Below, piece after piece: positions 20,801 to 32,385 of a DNA stretch of 64,000 nucleotides (position 1 is the stretch's first letter; every line of letters starts with the position of its first letter). Source of the DNA: Aselliscus stoliczkanus (Eukaryota > Chordata > Mammalia > Chiroptera > Hipposideridae); contig CM066738.1 in NCBI GenBank assembly GCA_033961575.1, positions 91,833,478 to 91,897,477 of the forward strand. Reading direction: 5' to 3'. The notes below the pieces were generated by a model. The model was not told the DNA's origin and ran no database searches. It saw only the letters and a program-made list of their open reading frames with translations. Made by a program: the position numbers and the translations under genes.

Positions 20801-22315
20801 TACCTACTCTCTTTTGTGCTTCTGTAAAGAAGGAAGACAGTATCTGTCTCACAGGGTTGTTGTCAGGGTTACACATATTAATACATACGTAAAGTATATG
20901 ATGCAGATCCTGGCACACAGTGTTAAGCATTAGTTATTATTACTGTTGTTGTTGTTGTTATGCTCACTCAACTGACAGTATACCCACCATCTCTACTTGC
21001 TCTATTTGGAATGGTGTGCTTCCCACATCCACTCTTATACCCTTCCAACCTCTTCTCCATATTGTAACCAGAAGGATCTTGCAGATAACACCGATCTGGT
21101 CACGTCGCTGCCCTGCTTAAGACCTTGTTTTCCCTGCCCCAGTCTTGACACCGGCTCTTACTTCTTACCCTCCCAACTGCTCCCAACCCTTCACCTTCAT
21201 CTAGTTAATATTTACTCACTTATCAGATTTCAGGTTAGATACACTTTCTCCAAGAAGCTTTCACAGATTCACAGTTTAGTGTCTCCCTGCACGTCTCTTT
21301 CATAATATTCTGCATACTTGTTATTGTTCCTTGTTCACTTTCATTTAGGTTAATTTCCATTAGGAGGGCAGGGTAACTTCGGTAACCGCAGCTCTTATTT
21401 CATGGGCCTGGCACATCGTTTGTGCTCAATAAATCTCTTCTGAAGTAAGAAATGAAACAGTCTTGCTCATGGGTTTGAGTTTCAGGGATTCACAGATCTA
21501 TGCAGTAGACTGTGACAAATGATAGGCATCCTGCAGGATCCTGCCTCGATTTTGCCTCAGACAGCAACAAGTGGCCTGCCCACGATGTCATGGCAATTGC
21601 TGGACTGTAAGGTCCTGGCTGGCATAACTTGTGTCTTCACCTTTGTATTCTGAGATTCTAACGCCGTTCCTGGCACATCGCAGGCGCCCAAAAATCTGTG
21701 CTGAATCAACTTTTCTTGGAACGCGCGGGTGGTTGAATGTCGCGATGATCCCAGCCCTTCCCCTTTCCTCTTCGCCCCAAAGCCCAGGAACCCCAGTGGC
21801 CCCCCATCAGCTCATTCTCCTAATTACCTATGCCCCAAATGAGCTACGCCCCTTCCTCTCTAACTGAACTCTCAGACCCAGGTTTTCTGACCATTGCAAG
21901 GGGTCGCCGAGAAGTGCATTACATTGCTACCGTAACCTTCGCGGGCACATCTCTGTACCCCGCCCCCCAAGACCCCCCGCGCCCATGCCCGTCCCCAGGG
22001 CCCGACCCAGTGGGCGTCCGCCCAACAATCTTTCCCCGGCTGTTGAATTCAAACTTGGTGAGACAAAAGTGGCTCGGCTTCTTCCACAACGAAAGGTCCC
22101 CCAAGAGCCACGCCCTCGGCGGCTGGCCGGCCCCCGCCCCGGGGGTCCCCTCGCGCAGCTCGGCGCGGGTTCGAGCCCCAGGGCGCCTGCCGCCGCCTCG
22201 GCCCCGCCCCACGGCCCCACTCACTGTTCTTGAGGAAGCGCTCCTCGTGCAGCACGGCGATGGCATTGACGCAGAGCAGGGCCGCCTGCAGCAGCGAGTA
22301 CAGGGTGAAGGCCAT
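14826..22315 (-). CDS. IER3IP1: IER3IP1, ER membrane protein (three coding exons, complete)
   Basis: The coding exons 22225-22315, 15794-15895 and 14826-14881 total 249 nt, giving 82 residues plus TAA, the length of human IER3IP1. Every junction has GT/AG and matching phase. Residues 1-22 form an N-terminal hydrophobic helix starting MAFTLYSLLQ. Residues 31-64 form a polar middle with a GWGTDQGIGGFGEEPG stretch, and 65-82 form a C-terminal membrane helix ending LLLLFG. Known of the family: it is the animal counterpart of yeast Yos1, an ER/Golgi membrane protein needed for secretory transport, and human loss-of-function variants cause microcephaly with epilepsy and neonatal diabetes. The disease-hit positions V21 and L78 are normal here. 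The second helix differs from my recollection of the human protein only by conservative I/V/A changes. The start is the only ATG placed before the helix and sits in a CpG island. Identification is very secure. Confidence 0.97.
14882..15793 (-). other. IER3IP1: IER3IP1 intron 2
   Basis: A GT-AG intron of 912 nt in AT-rich sequence without an assignable repeat. Its one notable structure is the hairpin at 15484-15548, listed separately. Confidence 0.9.
15484..15548 (-). other. Pre-miRNA-like hairpin in IER3IP1 intron 2
   Basis: The arms AAAGGCAAG-A-ACATCATTG and CAATGATG-T-ACTTGCCTTT pair over 18 of 19 positions around an 8-nt loop. An outer 6-bp stem (CAGAGT/ACTCTG) sits beyond a small internal loop. 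No known microRNA recognised. Confidence 0.5.
15794..15895 (-). CDS. IER3IP1: IER3IP1 coding exon 2
   Basis: The acceptor is TGCAG before base 15895 and the donor GTAAGA follows base 15794. The 102-nt exon enters with two bases of codon 31 and leaves with one base of codon 65. It encodes the polar loop from IGWGTDQG to RTVMR. Confidence 0.96.
16452..16760. mobile_element. Non-autonomous hAT-like DNA transposon
   Basis: The ends CAAGGGTCGGCAAAC and GTTTGCTGACCCATG are inverted repeats, and an internal CAGGGGTCGGCAAAC lies at 16682. The 8-bp flanks TCCTTGCT and TCCTTGAT fit a hAT target duplication with one mismatch. No transposase sequence is present. Confidence 0.8.
17155..17271 (-). mobile_element. 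Short tRNA-derived SINE
   Basis: A (TTTTG)n tail and a GCCACTCGGCCGGCCC head, flanked by a perfect CAGGAAACAAG duplication. Confidence 0.92.
17405..18480 (-). mobile_element. L1 remnant, antisense
   Basis: The low part matches antisense L1 3'-end phrases (GACATTTGGGTTGTTTCCAC, AATGCTATGAACGTTCAC). The high part encodes on the minus strand a broken reverse-transcriptase stretch similar to NLIRPITCKEIELIILELPT. The segment between ORF2 core and 3' end appears deleted. Confidence 0.8.
19080..20125 (+). mobile_element. L2 fragment, interrupted by a composite SINE
   Basis: CCACTTTCCACTTCTC-type C/T-rich sequence, then ATGTCCAAAACTTATCATC after the SINE, both L2 3'-region phrases. A 20-bp tandem duplication lies at 19971-20010. 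Confidence 0.65.
19342..19773 (+). mobile_element. Long composite SINE (about 430 bp), nearly full length
   Basis: The short-SINE head GGGCCGGCTGAGTGGCGCA is followed by CCCTCTACAGCTAACAACAG, a GC-rich body with an internal duplication (GGCAGCCAGCGTGAG twice), and a tail ending CCCCCAATAAAATCTTAAAA. The flanking duplication AAATACCGGAAGAG is perfect. Confidence 0.93.
20225..20690 (+). repeat. Old mammalian interspersed repeat, family not assigned
   Basis: CACAAACTGGGTGGCTTAAC, CACAGTTCTGGAGTCTAGAG and AATAAGGTCACACTCAC are phrases of a common ancient mammalian repeat. I cannot name its family with confidence. Confidence 0.6.
20712..20940 (+). repeat. MIR SINE
   Basis: TTTGAATCCTAGCTAGGTCT, TGTGTGATCTTAGAAGTTAC and CACAGGGTTGTTGTCAG are the MIR core phrases. 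A TTG run follows at 20944-20959. Confidence 0.8.
20960..21445 (+). repeat. L2 3' end
   Basis: It has CTGGTCACGTCGCTGCCCTG and TTTGTGCTCAATAAATCTCT, typical of the L2 3' region. A second, shorter L2-type end lies at 21600-21705. Confidence 0.75.
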
Positions 22316-22520
22316 GGTCGCCGGGAGCCGGCCGGAGGCCCAATTAATGCTCGTACAGCCGCCGCACAGGACGTGGCGCCGCCACGGCCGGCGCTCTCCT
22401 ACGGGAGCCGGTGAGGCCCAAAAAAAAAAAAAAAACCTTTCCAGGAAGCTCCGCCCCCGCCTGGCTAAGACCCGCCTCCCCGCTTACGTCAGCAAGCTGT
22501 GTCTGCTTCGCTGGTCTGGA
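21900..22520 (-). promoter_or_regulatory. IER3IP1: IER3IP1 CpG-island promoter with CRE and GC boxes
   Basis: A GC-rich, CpG-rich block spans exon 1. Upstream of the ATG are GC boxes (CCGCCCCCGC near 22451-22460, CCGCCTCC near 22471) and a cAMP-response-like TTACGTCA at 22484-22491. There is no TATA box at a plausible position, as is usual for a housekeeping promoter. An A15 run at 22420-22434 interrupts the block. The start site probably lies between 22316 and 22480. Confidence 0.8.
22225..22315 (-). CDS. IER3IP1: IER3IP1 coding exon 1
   Basis: The ATG is at 22315-22313. The exon encodes residues 1-30 (MAFTLYSLLQ to EERFLKN) plus the first base of codon 31. It ends AAGAACA followed by the donor GTGAGT on the minus strand. 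It lies inside a CpG island. Confidence 0.96.
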
Positions 22521-22740
22521 CCTCTGTTATCCAGCGCAGCAGCCACATGTGGCTATTGAACGCTTGAAATGTGGCTGGTGCTAAGTGAGGTGCTTAAGGG
22601 TAAAATACGCCGACTTGGGACGAAAACAAGAACGTAAAAGATCCCAATAATTTAAAAATGTTGATGACATGTTGAACTATTTTGAATATATTAGGTAAAT
22701 AAATTCAGTTAACATTATATTTTACTGTTTCTACTTTTTA

Positions 22741-22815
22741 AAAAATGTGGCTATCACCTGAAACCTATGTAACTTTACTAACGGTTGTCACCCCCATAAA
22801 TTTTAATTTAAAAAA
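22741..22815 (+). repeat. Possible L1 3'-end scrap
   Basis: The phrase CACCTGAAACCTATGTAACT and an A-rich end resemble L1 termini. Short and degraded. Confidence 0.3.
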
Positions 22816-23433
22816 AAAATGTGTCTATGAGGGCATTGATAATGACATGAAGCTTGCATTCTATTTCTACTGGACAGTGCTGTACTAGATGCTCCCCAGA
22901 GCTGTATGAGATGCTAATATTACCATTTTACAGATGAAGAAATGGAGGTTTTGGCAAAAAATTTAAAAAATAAAATAAAATTTTACCTTAAAAATTTACC
23001 TTAAAAATCATACCTTAAAATTACTCAGCGAGAAACAGTCTCTCCTAGATCAAACTAGGCTCCTCTGAGCTCTCTTCTCCACTAGAACCCAACCTTAGCC
23101 TATAAAAACTACAGATGCTCAGCACAAATTATTTCATCCACTCCCCTATATCGACATCAATAGACTTAAACAAACACTAACAGTTACAAACAGCTCAACG
23201 CCACATCCTTAGGAAGACTCCTTAAAGTGCCTGCCTGAGAAAGAAAGCTTGAGGCTGCCAGAAGAATTTACTTTGTTCTAGCCAACAGCTGAAAATAGTC
23301 CCCTGACTTCCCTTTCTTAAAGCATTTACTGAAAAGGCCTACACTTGTGAATCCTTCCTTTGTTCTTTTGAGATGCATATGTGTCTCCTACAGTTCGGGA
23401 GTGTCTTTCTCAAGGACCTGAAGGCCATAACTT

Positions 23434-23595
23434 TATTTTATTTTGTTTGTTTAGCTGAGCCATCCTGCCACCTGTTGGCGGCACAGCGGCAGCTCAGCTC
23501 AGCTCAGGCTGGGCATCAAACTGCTGTTGCTCAGAGCTCAGCTCGTATGCACTCTTGAGCGAGCTCTTAACCAACTGAGCCACTCGGCCGGCCCT
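23434..23595 (-). mobile_element. tRNA-derived SINE, GCTCAGTGG-head type
   Basis: A T-rich tail and an AACTGAGCCACTCGGCCGGC head, flanked by a perfect 16-bp duplication CTGAAGGCCATAACTT. Confidence 0.93.
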
Positions 23596-25539
23596 CTGAA
23601 GGCCATAACTTGAAAATGTAATTGTCAGGAAGGGTAGGGACTCTGTCTCCCAGTCTCTGTGGGACGGCAGAATCTTAACACTGACAACTGGCAGCTAACA
23701 GACACAGCTGGCCTAATCAACATTTACACTGACCGTCCTTTGTATTTTTCACTTCCCTGACTTTACCTGAGTCCCTGCTCCCCTCCCTTTCTACTCCCTC
23801 AATCTTCCTTTAAAATGCCCAGTCACCTCTGTACAAATCAAAGTTGAGTTCAGTTCACACATGACCCCCTTCCCTATCACAACAGTATACTATTTTAAAT
23901 CTTTCTTGACCACTCTAATTGGTGTACAGCTTTGTTTATCTTTGCCAGCAGCAGCAGTAAAAGGCTGCATCTGATCATGTTAAGTTTTAGCTATTGTTTA
24001 AGAGTAAGTACAATATGAAAATAATCACCTCCTGAGCTTCTCAGGGCCCCCTAAAATAGAAAATGGAAAAGCAGCACGTTAGCCCCAGAAAGAAAGGAAG
24101 CCCATGTGTTGCCCCTGCTGGAAGAGACTCCAGACCAAAAAAAAAAAAAAAAAGTTAAACTCCCAAAAAGAAATTAAGCTTCAATAGGCCAACTAGTTAA
24201 TGCTTATAGGGAAGAAAAAAATGTATCATTTCCCACAGACATAAACATATATAAACACTACCTTCAAAATTGGCCCTAAGTGCAAATCAGGTAGGGAGAG
24301 ACACAGGAAGATTTAAGAGGATAAATGAAGTAAAAGGATACCAACAAATTCTCCAGTTTTTCAAGGCCCTCAAAACTCTAGACACTGGTATAAAAAAAGG
24401 AAGCTTGTTTCTGTAAGTGGACAGTGAACACCCCAGGATTTCTATACGGGGCTGGGTCGGGGCAGGGGCACCTTGTTTAGAAATTTAGTTGAACAGTGAA
24501 TCTCAGTTTCTACTAGATTGTATATTTACTGAGGAGGCGGGGCGGGGGATGACTGGAGATTATGGAGATGAATGGAGTGGACATGGTAGTAAAGCCTCCC
24601 ACAGTTACCCCTTTGTGTTACCCCTACTGGATTACAACTCACGTGATCCAATTTTTTTATTGTCAAAAGAGTCAGGTTATCCTTTCTGGACCTCTGTTAC
24701 TTCATGTATAATATTAGGTAATTATAACCTCTGAGACTTCTTCAGCCCCTGAAATCTCTAGATCTGCTAACAGCAGCTTAAAATCGAAGATAGTGTACAA
24801 GCACTAGTAGCGTGTTATGATTCGTTACTTTTCAAAAACCCAAACTTGCATCCTAACATAGCAGCAGATTGATTATATACTTAAAAAGAATTATTTCTTC
24901 AATTATTTTACTTTTAAAGACACTCAAAAGCAGAAAAAAAATTTAAATATATTTATAAAATGCTTTCCTGAGTTAAAAAAAATCTGCCCCCAAACAAAGA
25001 ACAGGGTAAAATGCCTATTCTGCATCTTAGCAGCTTGAAAAAGAAAATGACTGGCCACGGCCTATTTAAAATTAGAACTTGCTCCTTGGTGCCAAGTTTC
25101 TTGATGTTTGCATCATACATTTTCATTCATTCATGTTAGATATTCTATCAGACACTTCTGTTGAAGATGAAAATTTCTTTAATTTCAAACACAGGTGTCT
25201 CCTTATCACTTACTTCGTTAAGTTTTGCTTTTTTCTTTTCAGACTGTTAGATGGCACACTTTGGCATCGGAGTATCTTGCTGCAGACTTTCTTTGAAACT
25301 AATAATATAGAGTCAATGTTTTCATTCCTTTGACAAAAATCGAAGTATGGGTGCCTTCAATAAAGTTCCTTAAGGCAAGGGGGAGCAGTGGTTAAGATTA
25401 TGTGTAAGGTAATCTTGTTTGGTCCCTGATTAGATAGGGGGCTCCTTAAAAGTTAAAATGCCCAAGGATGGACCCAGTATTTGGACGTATGAGATTGGAG
25501 ACTGAACTCAAATTATTACCCTTTCCTGTATCAATGTCT

Positions 25540-25905
25540 TTGCCTTATTATTTTATTATTATACTGATCCTTGACTTTGGGTTCAGTTATATGACTTGCT
25601 TTGGCCAATAGAATAAGGAGGAATTAATGCTATGCCAGCTCTGAGCCTAGACCTCAAAAGGCCTTACATGCTTCTGCTTTCTTTCCTGTGCCTCTGACAT
25701 TGCCATAAAAATAAAAAATAAAAAATGCCCAGGCTAGTTCTTGGGTTCTAGGAGAAAGATGAGAGATACTTGGAGCGAAGTCAAATAACCCCCCAGTCAA
25801 GCCCAACCTAAATTAGCAAATCCTCATCCAATTACAGATCTATGAGAGTAAATGGTTGTTTTAAATCACTAGATTTGGGGGTTGTTCATTCCACAGTATT
25901 TTTGA
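25540..25905 (+). repeat. MaLR (MLT1-like) LTR remnant
   Basis: It has TGACTTGCTTTGGCCAATAG, CAGCTCTGAGCCTAGACC and AATCACTAGATTTGGGGGTT, the typical MLT1 phrases. No internal viral genes. Confidence 0.7.
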
Positions 25906-25924
25906 AGCAACAGGTCTCTACTCA

Positions 25925-26400
25925 CAGTTACTCCCTTGGTGATCTAATTTATTCTAATGGATTAAAAGCATTTATATACTCTGAGGACTCCTCAATTTAT
26001 ATCTCCTACCCAGAACTCACCCATGAACTCTTGGCTGATATTTCCAACTGACTACCATTTGGGTGTCTAATATATCTCAAACGTACCTTGCCCCAAACTA
26101 ATTTCCCTCTGAAACTTACTTCTGCAGTCATCACATTTCAGTTAATAGCAACTTCATCCTTTCAGTGGTTCAAGAAAAAAAACCCTTGGGATGTCCTTGT
26201 CTCTATCTTTTTCTCTCACACTCTATATACAACCCATCAGCAAATTCTTTTGACTTTAACTTCAACATATACCCAAATCTGACCTTCTCTACCACTAAAA
26301 CCCTGGTCCAACCCACCATCATCTCTTACATGGATTAGGGCAATAGCTCCTAACAGGTCTCTATGGCTCCACATTTGTCTCTCTATAGGTTATACTCCCC
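25925..26400 (+). repeat. L2 fragment
   Basis: It has CTCAATTTATATCTCCTACC and TTTGGGTGTCTAATATATCT, followed by a C/T-rich region, matching L2 ORF/3' sequence. Confidence 0.7.
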
Positions 26401-28552
26401 AAAGTAGCCCAAGAACTTCTTTCAAAGCCAAGTAAGGAAAGCAATTTATTTGTTGAGAGAACTGGGTCGTTTGTCATGTAGAACTTCCCACATTCTGGAT
26501 GTACTAATTGCATCCCTGTGGTCCTGGCTGACTTATTACTATGCACAATACTTGAATCATCTGTGATGAATAGTGAAAACACTTGTTGCTTGAAGAAAGT
26601 AATAACTGTTTAAACTGACTAAAACATTTCACTAACTCAAAGAAAAGTATTGGGCATGTGGTAAAGAAAAACTTTTCACAAGTTAGATCCTAAATAAGTC
26701 TTCAATAAATGTGTTGTCTGATCTCTTTCCATTCATATTTTTACATGTCAGCATTTTTATTCCTGTATTCATCAAAAATAGTTCATTAAGGTAAGGATTA
26801 TTCATGTTATTTATTAAAAATTTAGACTTACCTTGAAGAATGATAAAAATGGATGATTGGTTTTAAACATTTTTATCCTAATATATTTGAATAGATATAT
26901 TTATCTTATTGTCTATGTCTGAGATATGAATCAATGATGACTGAGGTATGTTTGCTTTTAATCCTGCTATTTACAATGGCAACTTTGAGCTTAAATGGGT
27001 TTATGGCAGCAGAATTCACCCAAATGGGTTCTATTTGAAGTAAGCATTGAACTAAAATAGGAAAATCCCACAAGAAGAGCCTCATTCATGTTTATGGATT
27101 CATACAAGCTATTCCTGGTATGAAACTCAAAGGAAACCATTGCAAGTTGAAAGCTTGTGCATTATGAAGTGTTTCTGGAAATAGGGCTATTGGAAATAGA
27201 CAGTTTCTTTAAAAAAATAAAAATGAGTCACTATATCTATTTTTAAAGGAGATTGATCCTGAATGGCTACATATAGTTGACGAGTTTTATTTAAAAAGAA
27301 AAAAAAGAAAAACAGAAAAGAACAAAAAACCCGAGTAAATTAAAAGCAGAATAAAAAACTAGAGAAACTACTTACTCAGATGCATATCATACCCTCACTC
27401 ATGCATTCATTTGTTCATTCTTTTACTCAAGGAGAAATTATTGAATTTCTAAAATGTGCCTTCCATTGTGCAAGGGGTTAGGTGAGGCACAGTAGGCTAA
27501 ACACAAATAATAATCAGACATGCCCCTGCTCTGGTGAAAATTATCAACTATTAAGAAAAATGAGCCATAGAATACAAGGAGTTACAAAGCAGTAAATTCT
27601 CAGTACTTAAAATAAGGGAAAGTAAGATGGTTTAGAACAGGGTCTCCCAAGCTTGGCCAATCATCAGAATCACGTAGGAACTTTTAAATATATATGGGTT
27701 TCTTCTAGTTCACAATGGTGCTTCAAATATATGAATTTCTCTTCAACACTTTCTGAGACTCTATTAAATTATAAAGGAATAAAAAAGGTCAATACATTTC
27801 TAATAGTAAAGATATAGAGGAACATAAGAAATTTCAACCATCACTGGAAGACAACAAATGGAAGGAAGCATATGGCTCGATAACACTCAATGGATAAAGC
27901 TGTAGCTCACAATGAACCATAAAGGGGTCTCAGTGGAGGTGGAAATCACTGTCCTGAAGAACTTCATAAAGGCCTCTGATTCAGAGTCAGAGGTACAACA
28001 GAGACCTAGAAGGAGAAGCCAGGCTGAAAACAGGTAGATGGATTGATAGCCTGTCTATGAAACAGTCAGCCTTCCCAGCCCTGACTCCTAAAGCACTTGG
28101 ACCTACAGCAAACAGCCTGCACTTGCCATTGGACGAGGCTGAAAGGACACTCCAGTTAGGAAATTAAACTATCTGAGGAGAGCTACTGTGCATATTGCTG
28201 CTCCAGAGGAGGGCTGCTCTTATACTGGCATTTGGGAGGCCGTTAGCTTGATCACTGATTCTCTGATAGTTCAGTCTACAGTTATGCTGCTGATTTCATA
28301 CTTTTCCAAGTATACAGAGATTCTGACTAGACATCTCTCCTTATATCAATTATATAAATATCCATTTAAGTTCATTGTTAGTTATTAAATATAAACAGGC
28401 AACAAGGCACGTGGTGAAAACCAGCAACATGAAAAGGAAAGACTAAGATAAAAAGTCAGTAAAACTGACCTCAGAAGAGGACAGAGATTAATTTGGGGGA
28501 GGGGCTAATTAGTGATAATAAAAGTAATTCAAGAGGTATAAACAGAGGTTCC

Positions 28553-28661
28553 AGGCCGGCCGAGTGGCGCGGTGGTTAAGAGCTGGCTTGGGACGCCAAC
28601 GGCCCAGGTTCGGATCCCACATATGAGGGCCAGTGACACTGCCCTCAAAAAAACAAAAAAA
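28553..28661 (+). mobile_element. Short tRNA-derived SINE
   Basis: The head is GGCCGGCCGAGTGGCGCGGT and the A-rich tail contains one C. It is flanked by an imperfect AACAGAGGTTCC / CACAGAGATTTCC duplication. Confidence 0.9.
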
Positions 28662-28929
28662 ACACAGAGATTTCCCCCCTTGCCGAAGTTTCTATACACA
28701 AGGAACTATCAGATAAAAGAATGAATTTGTAAAATTAAAAACATGATAGCCCTCCAAAAACATTCATTGGAAAATAAAATTAAGGGACTATCCAAGAATA
28801 TAGAAAAAAACAAACAAACATAGAAACAGAAAGCAAACAGGAAATATGGGAGTTTCATAAGGACAGAAATGTGGGACGGGAAAAAAACTAATAAAAAATA
28901 AAAATTTCTGGAGATGTCAAGTGTATGAG

Positions 28930-29560
28930 TGTTCAAACTGAAAAGATTTGCTAGGTACTGAGTAGGTTAATTGGTTAAAAAAATTCCATTACCTGGACCC
29001 ATCATCATGAAATTTCAAAACTTATTAAATCTTATATCTTAAATTTCAAATCCTATTAAAGAGAAGATTCTAAAAACTTCAAGGGAGGCAAAATGTTATC
29101 TATGAAGAAATAAGAAACCAGTTAACACTAAATGTAAAAGACAATGGTGAGCTTCTTTCAAAGTTTTGAAAGAAAATAATTTTGGATCTAAACTTCTATA
29201 GCCAATCAAATTATTAATAGTGAGGTTAAAATAAAGGTTTTTAAAACATGGGCAAAACTAACATTTTCTGAACAAAAGTAATTTTTCAAAAAGAGTTTTA
29301 AATGTGCAGAATCAAAATTTGCCTAGTCAATCAACAAATATTTATTACCTATTCATTGAGTACCTAGCATTATTTTAGACAATAGAGATGCAACAATAAA
29401 CATGACAGAGGCCCTGCTTTCGAGAAATTTATATCCCAATGGAGATAAATTTCATGCATTCTTTTTGAGAAAGTTATTAGAAGATATACTCCAGCAATAC
29501 ATTGGTAAAAGAAAAACAAGAAGTTACAAGAAATGGAAGAATTAAACTAAGCAGTCATTG
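28930..29560 (+). repeat. HAL1/L1-like remnant
   Basis: Phrases such as ATTTTGGATCTAAACTTCTA and TATAGCCAATCAAATTATTA resemble HAL1 or L1 ORF1-side sequence. The frame is broken throughout. Confidence 0.5.
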
Positions 29561-29734
29561 AAAAGAATCTAACATGAGAGAGGCCTGCCATAGTCCTAAA
29601 AAGCATTATTCAAATTAAACAAGAAGTCAGTGTGCTCCATGACAAATCTCTTATAGCAAAAAGAAACACAAATAGATTTAATGTAATAGATAAAATGAGA
29701 ATCAACTAGAAGATAGAAGTAATATGGTGTGGTA

Positions 29735-30115
29735 GCAATATCCAGCTCAACCCTTCCTGGGTACACACGATGTCTACATTTGTCGGTGTTCTCTACAGTT
29801 AGATGGGACTGAATAATAGAGTTCTGGCCAATGAGATGTGAGTTTCATTCACAGGCCAAGGCAGTCAAGAAATAGTGGATTTTCTGTTTGATCTCCACCC
29901 CCCGCCCCCTTTGTTAGCTGGTTGGATGGACTGGATTTGGTGGAGACCTCTGAAGAGCTCAGAGTTGTCAGAGCCACAGCATGGAAACAAGCATTCTCCT
30001 GATCCACAGCTGTTGGTGATATAATCAAGACATAAACTTTTATAATGTTAAGAAACTGACTGAGATTTTAGGGTTTTATTTGTAACTGTAGTGTATCTTA
30101 ACCTACCTTAACTAC
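29735..30115 (+). repeat. MaLR (MLT1-like) LTR remnant
   Basis: CTGGCCAATGAGATGTGAG, CAAGACATAAACTTTTATAA and AGAAACTGACTGAGATTTTA match the MLT1 layout, including its end. A purine-rich GGAA/GAAA run follows at 30141-30180. Confidence 0.7.
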
Positions 30116-30859
30116 AAATATGATACAAAATAAAAAATAAAGAAGGAAGGAAGGAAGGGAAAGGGAAAGAAAGAAAGAAGCGCCTTTCAAAGGACTCAAC
30201 AAAATAAAATGTAGAACAACAAAGTCATGATCCAATATGAAGTTAAATGTGGCCATCTGTGAAGGCAGAAGCTAGGTTCCAAGGAGCAGATCAATCTATG
30301 AAGAATTAAGAAACAGGAATTGGCAGTGACGGGAAGGAAAAAAGGAGCAGCAGCTTAAGGAGAAGGCAGAGTTCAAGAACAGCCTTAGCAGTTCATTTAT
30401 TCATAAATCCAGTGGCACTGTACAAACTACCACCAGGATCATTTGCTGGTGTTAGTGGAATTAACCCATTTTGGATCTGGAACAAAGCTGCATAATATGT
30501 GGAAGTTGGAAAGTCAAGAAGCATCTGTGTGTACAGGACAAGGACAGAGACTCTGAAAGGGAGGAGGAGTAAGGGGTAGGGAAGAGTGGTGATAAAGAAT
30601 AAAGCCTGGATCAGAACGAAGATTAGTTTGGTTGGCCACCTTCCCCTAGTTTGGATAGTTCTTTGCAAACCTGTGCCCAAGTTTAGAGCATTTAAGACAC
30701 CCAAGTCATTATCATTAGAAAGCGCATATGAAGCAGCTGCATTTATTCAGCCAAGAGCAATGCAATGTAAGACTGGGACTGTCTGTTCCTGCCCTAAAGG
30801 AGTTTACAGTCTTGCCCAGCACACATAAGGTAGAGAGAACAATAAGGAACCCAAGGCAG

Positions 30860-31009
30860 AGCTGGCCGAGTGGCTCAGTTGGTTAAGAGCTCACTCGAGT
30901 GCGAGCTGAGCTTTGAGCAACAGCAGTTCGATGCCCAGCCCGAGCTGAGCTGCCACTGAGCTGTTGGCAGGATGACTCAGTTAAAAAAAAGAAAAAGAAA
31001 AAAAAAAGA
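30860..31009 (+). mobile_element. tRNA-derived SINE, GCTCAGTGG-head type
   Basis: The head is GAGCTGGCCGAGTGGCTCAG, with an AAAAAG-rich tail. AACCCAAGGCAG is perfectly duplicated at 30848 and 31010. Confidence 0.93.
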
Positions 31010-32159
31010 AACCCAAGGCAGCACATAACAAGAGCCAAGTGACTGGTGCAGAAAATCTAGTACCCTTACAGGATTTAGAAGAGGGGAAAATCTGAGGGTT
31101 TGGAGAGTCAGGGCCAGGGGTGGACTTGAGCTGCTGAATATTGAAGGTTGGACAAAACTTAGGCAAGAGGAGAGGAAGGAAGGAGAACCTTCTAAGTATA
31201 GAAATGCTGTTGGTAAAGGCAAAAAGGTAGGTAGGCATTGAGGTCCAATAAAGGAAAAGTGTCCTGGTATGAGATGGCAAAGTAGGTTTGGCTCCAAATT
31301 ATACAGGCCTTGAACAACGTGTAAGGATTTAGGATTTATTTTATAGACGATGGGTAGCATTCAAAATTTTCAAGCTGAAAATGGTGGCACTAAACCTTAT
31401 ACTATATTTACTTTTCTAATATTAGTTTTTAAGCCTCTGGATATGTGAGAATACTATCCCAATTCAGTATGGTTCTGGAGTAGCTAGCTATAAGGGTCAA
31501 TTAGCCTTGGCTTAGTGAGAGTTCAGAATAAAAAGTTCTGTTCTGAAAGATGGAACACCCATCTGCTGTTGCCAAGATTTTTCTTTCCTTGTTACTTGAT
31601 GTTAAAGGAAGGAAACCTCTTAGGGTTTCTGAGAATTAATTAGTATCTCCCAAGGGGCTATCTTGTGTCTATTGTTATTTATGTAGCTTATTAAAGAAAA
31701 GGTCTCTCTTTACAAATATTACCTTATTAACCTTTGTTGAATTAACCTCATACACTCAGGAAAGACAGTGGGGGTGGGTAGGTAGGGGAAATCAAAGTTT
31801 ATTAGGAAGTATGCCTATAGACATTAGAAAGGATTTTGGGACTGTGAGGGCTCTGAAAACCTGTTATACTATGGGATAGCTTTCCTTTTTTTAAGTAACA
31901 GGGAAACTATATGGGCTTCTTCCAATACACTTTTCCTTGATCAGGAAACTCAGAAAAATGCCTTTTCTCTTACATTTTTAGGCATACACATAAGTAAAAG
32001 TGGGACTACTACAAAGCAACACAGATGGTAGGTTAAACTTTTGTTTGTAGCTTTTGTTTGTAGAGGCCTATTCAAGTTACTTCAGGCAATAGGAGTTGAC
32101 TGAAGAATATACATGGCCATACTAAAAACAGAAACCTTGTCTGTGCAGTGGGCAGTGGG

Positions 32160-32385
32160 GTTTTGAAGTTAGGGGCAGAGGTTTTGAAGTCACAAGAGCC
32201 GAAGGTTCAAATTCCTGACTTTCCATTTACGAGTTGAATGACTTAACTCCTGCAAGTTTCAATTAAATAGTTAAATAGTTCCTGCCTCATAGGGTTGTTG
32301 AGAGGATTAAATGAAATAATGCATTAAGACACTTAGCACAATGTTTCGTCTTATTGTAATCGTTCAATGGAAGTTGGCTGCTAAA
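32160..32385 (+). repeat. MIR SINE
   Basis: GAAGGTTCAAATTCCTGAC, CTGCCTCATAGGGTTGTTGA and TTAAGACACTTAGCACAATG are MIR phrases in order. Confidence 0.8.

Larger units (their letters stand above)
15896..22224 (-). other. IER3IP1: IER3IP1 intron 1
   Basis: A GT-AG intron of about 6.3 kb. It contains an hAT-like element, a short SINE, an antisense L1 remnant, a long composite SINE, L2 and MIR pieces and an unassigned old repeat, each listed separately. The last 300 nt next to exon 1 is GC-rich promoter sequence. The spans 15900-16450 and 18480-19080 show nothing recognisable. Confidence 0.9.

Noticed and set aside
20944..20959. TTG trinucleotide run as a CRISPR or satellite array
   Set aside because: Only about five units at the end of a MIR; simple microsatellite.
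30977..31360. 127-codon minus-strand open frame
   Set aside because: It begins in old repeat-like sequence and ends in the poly(A) tail of a SINE; no domain.
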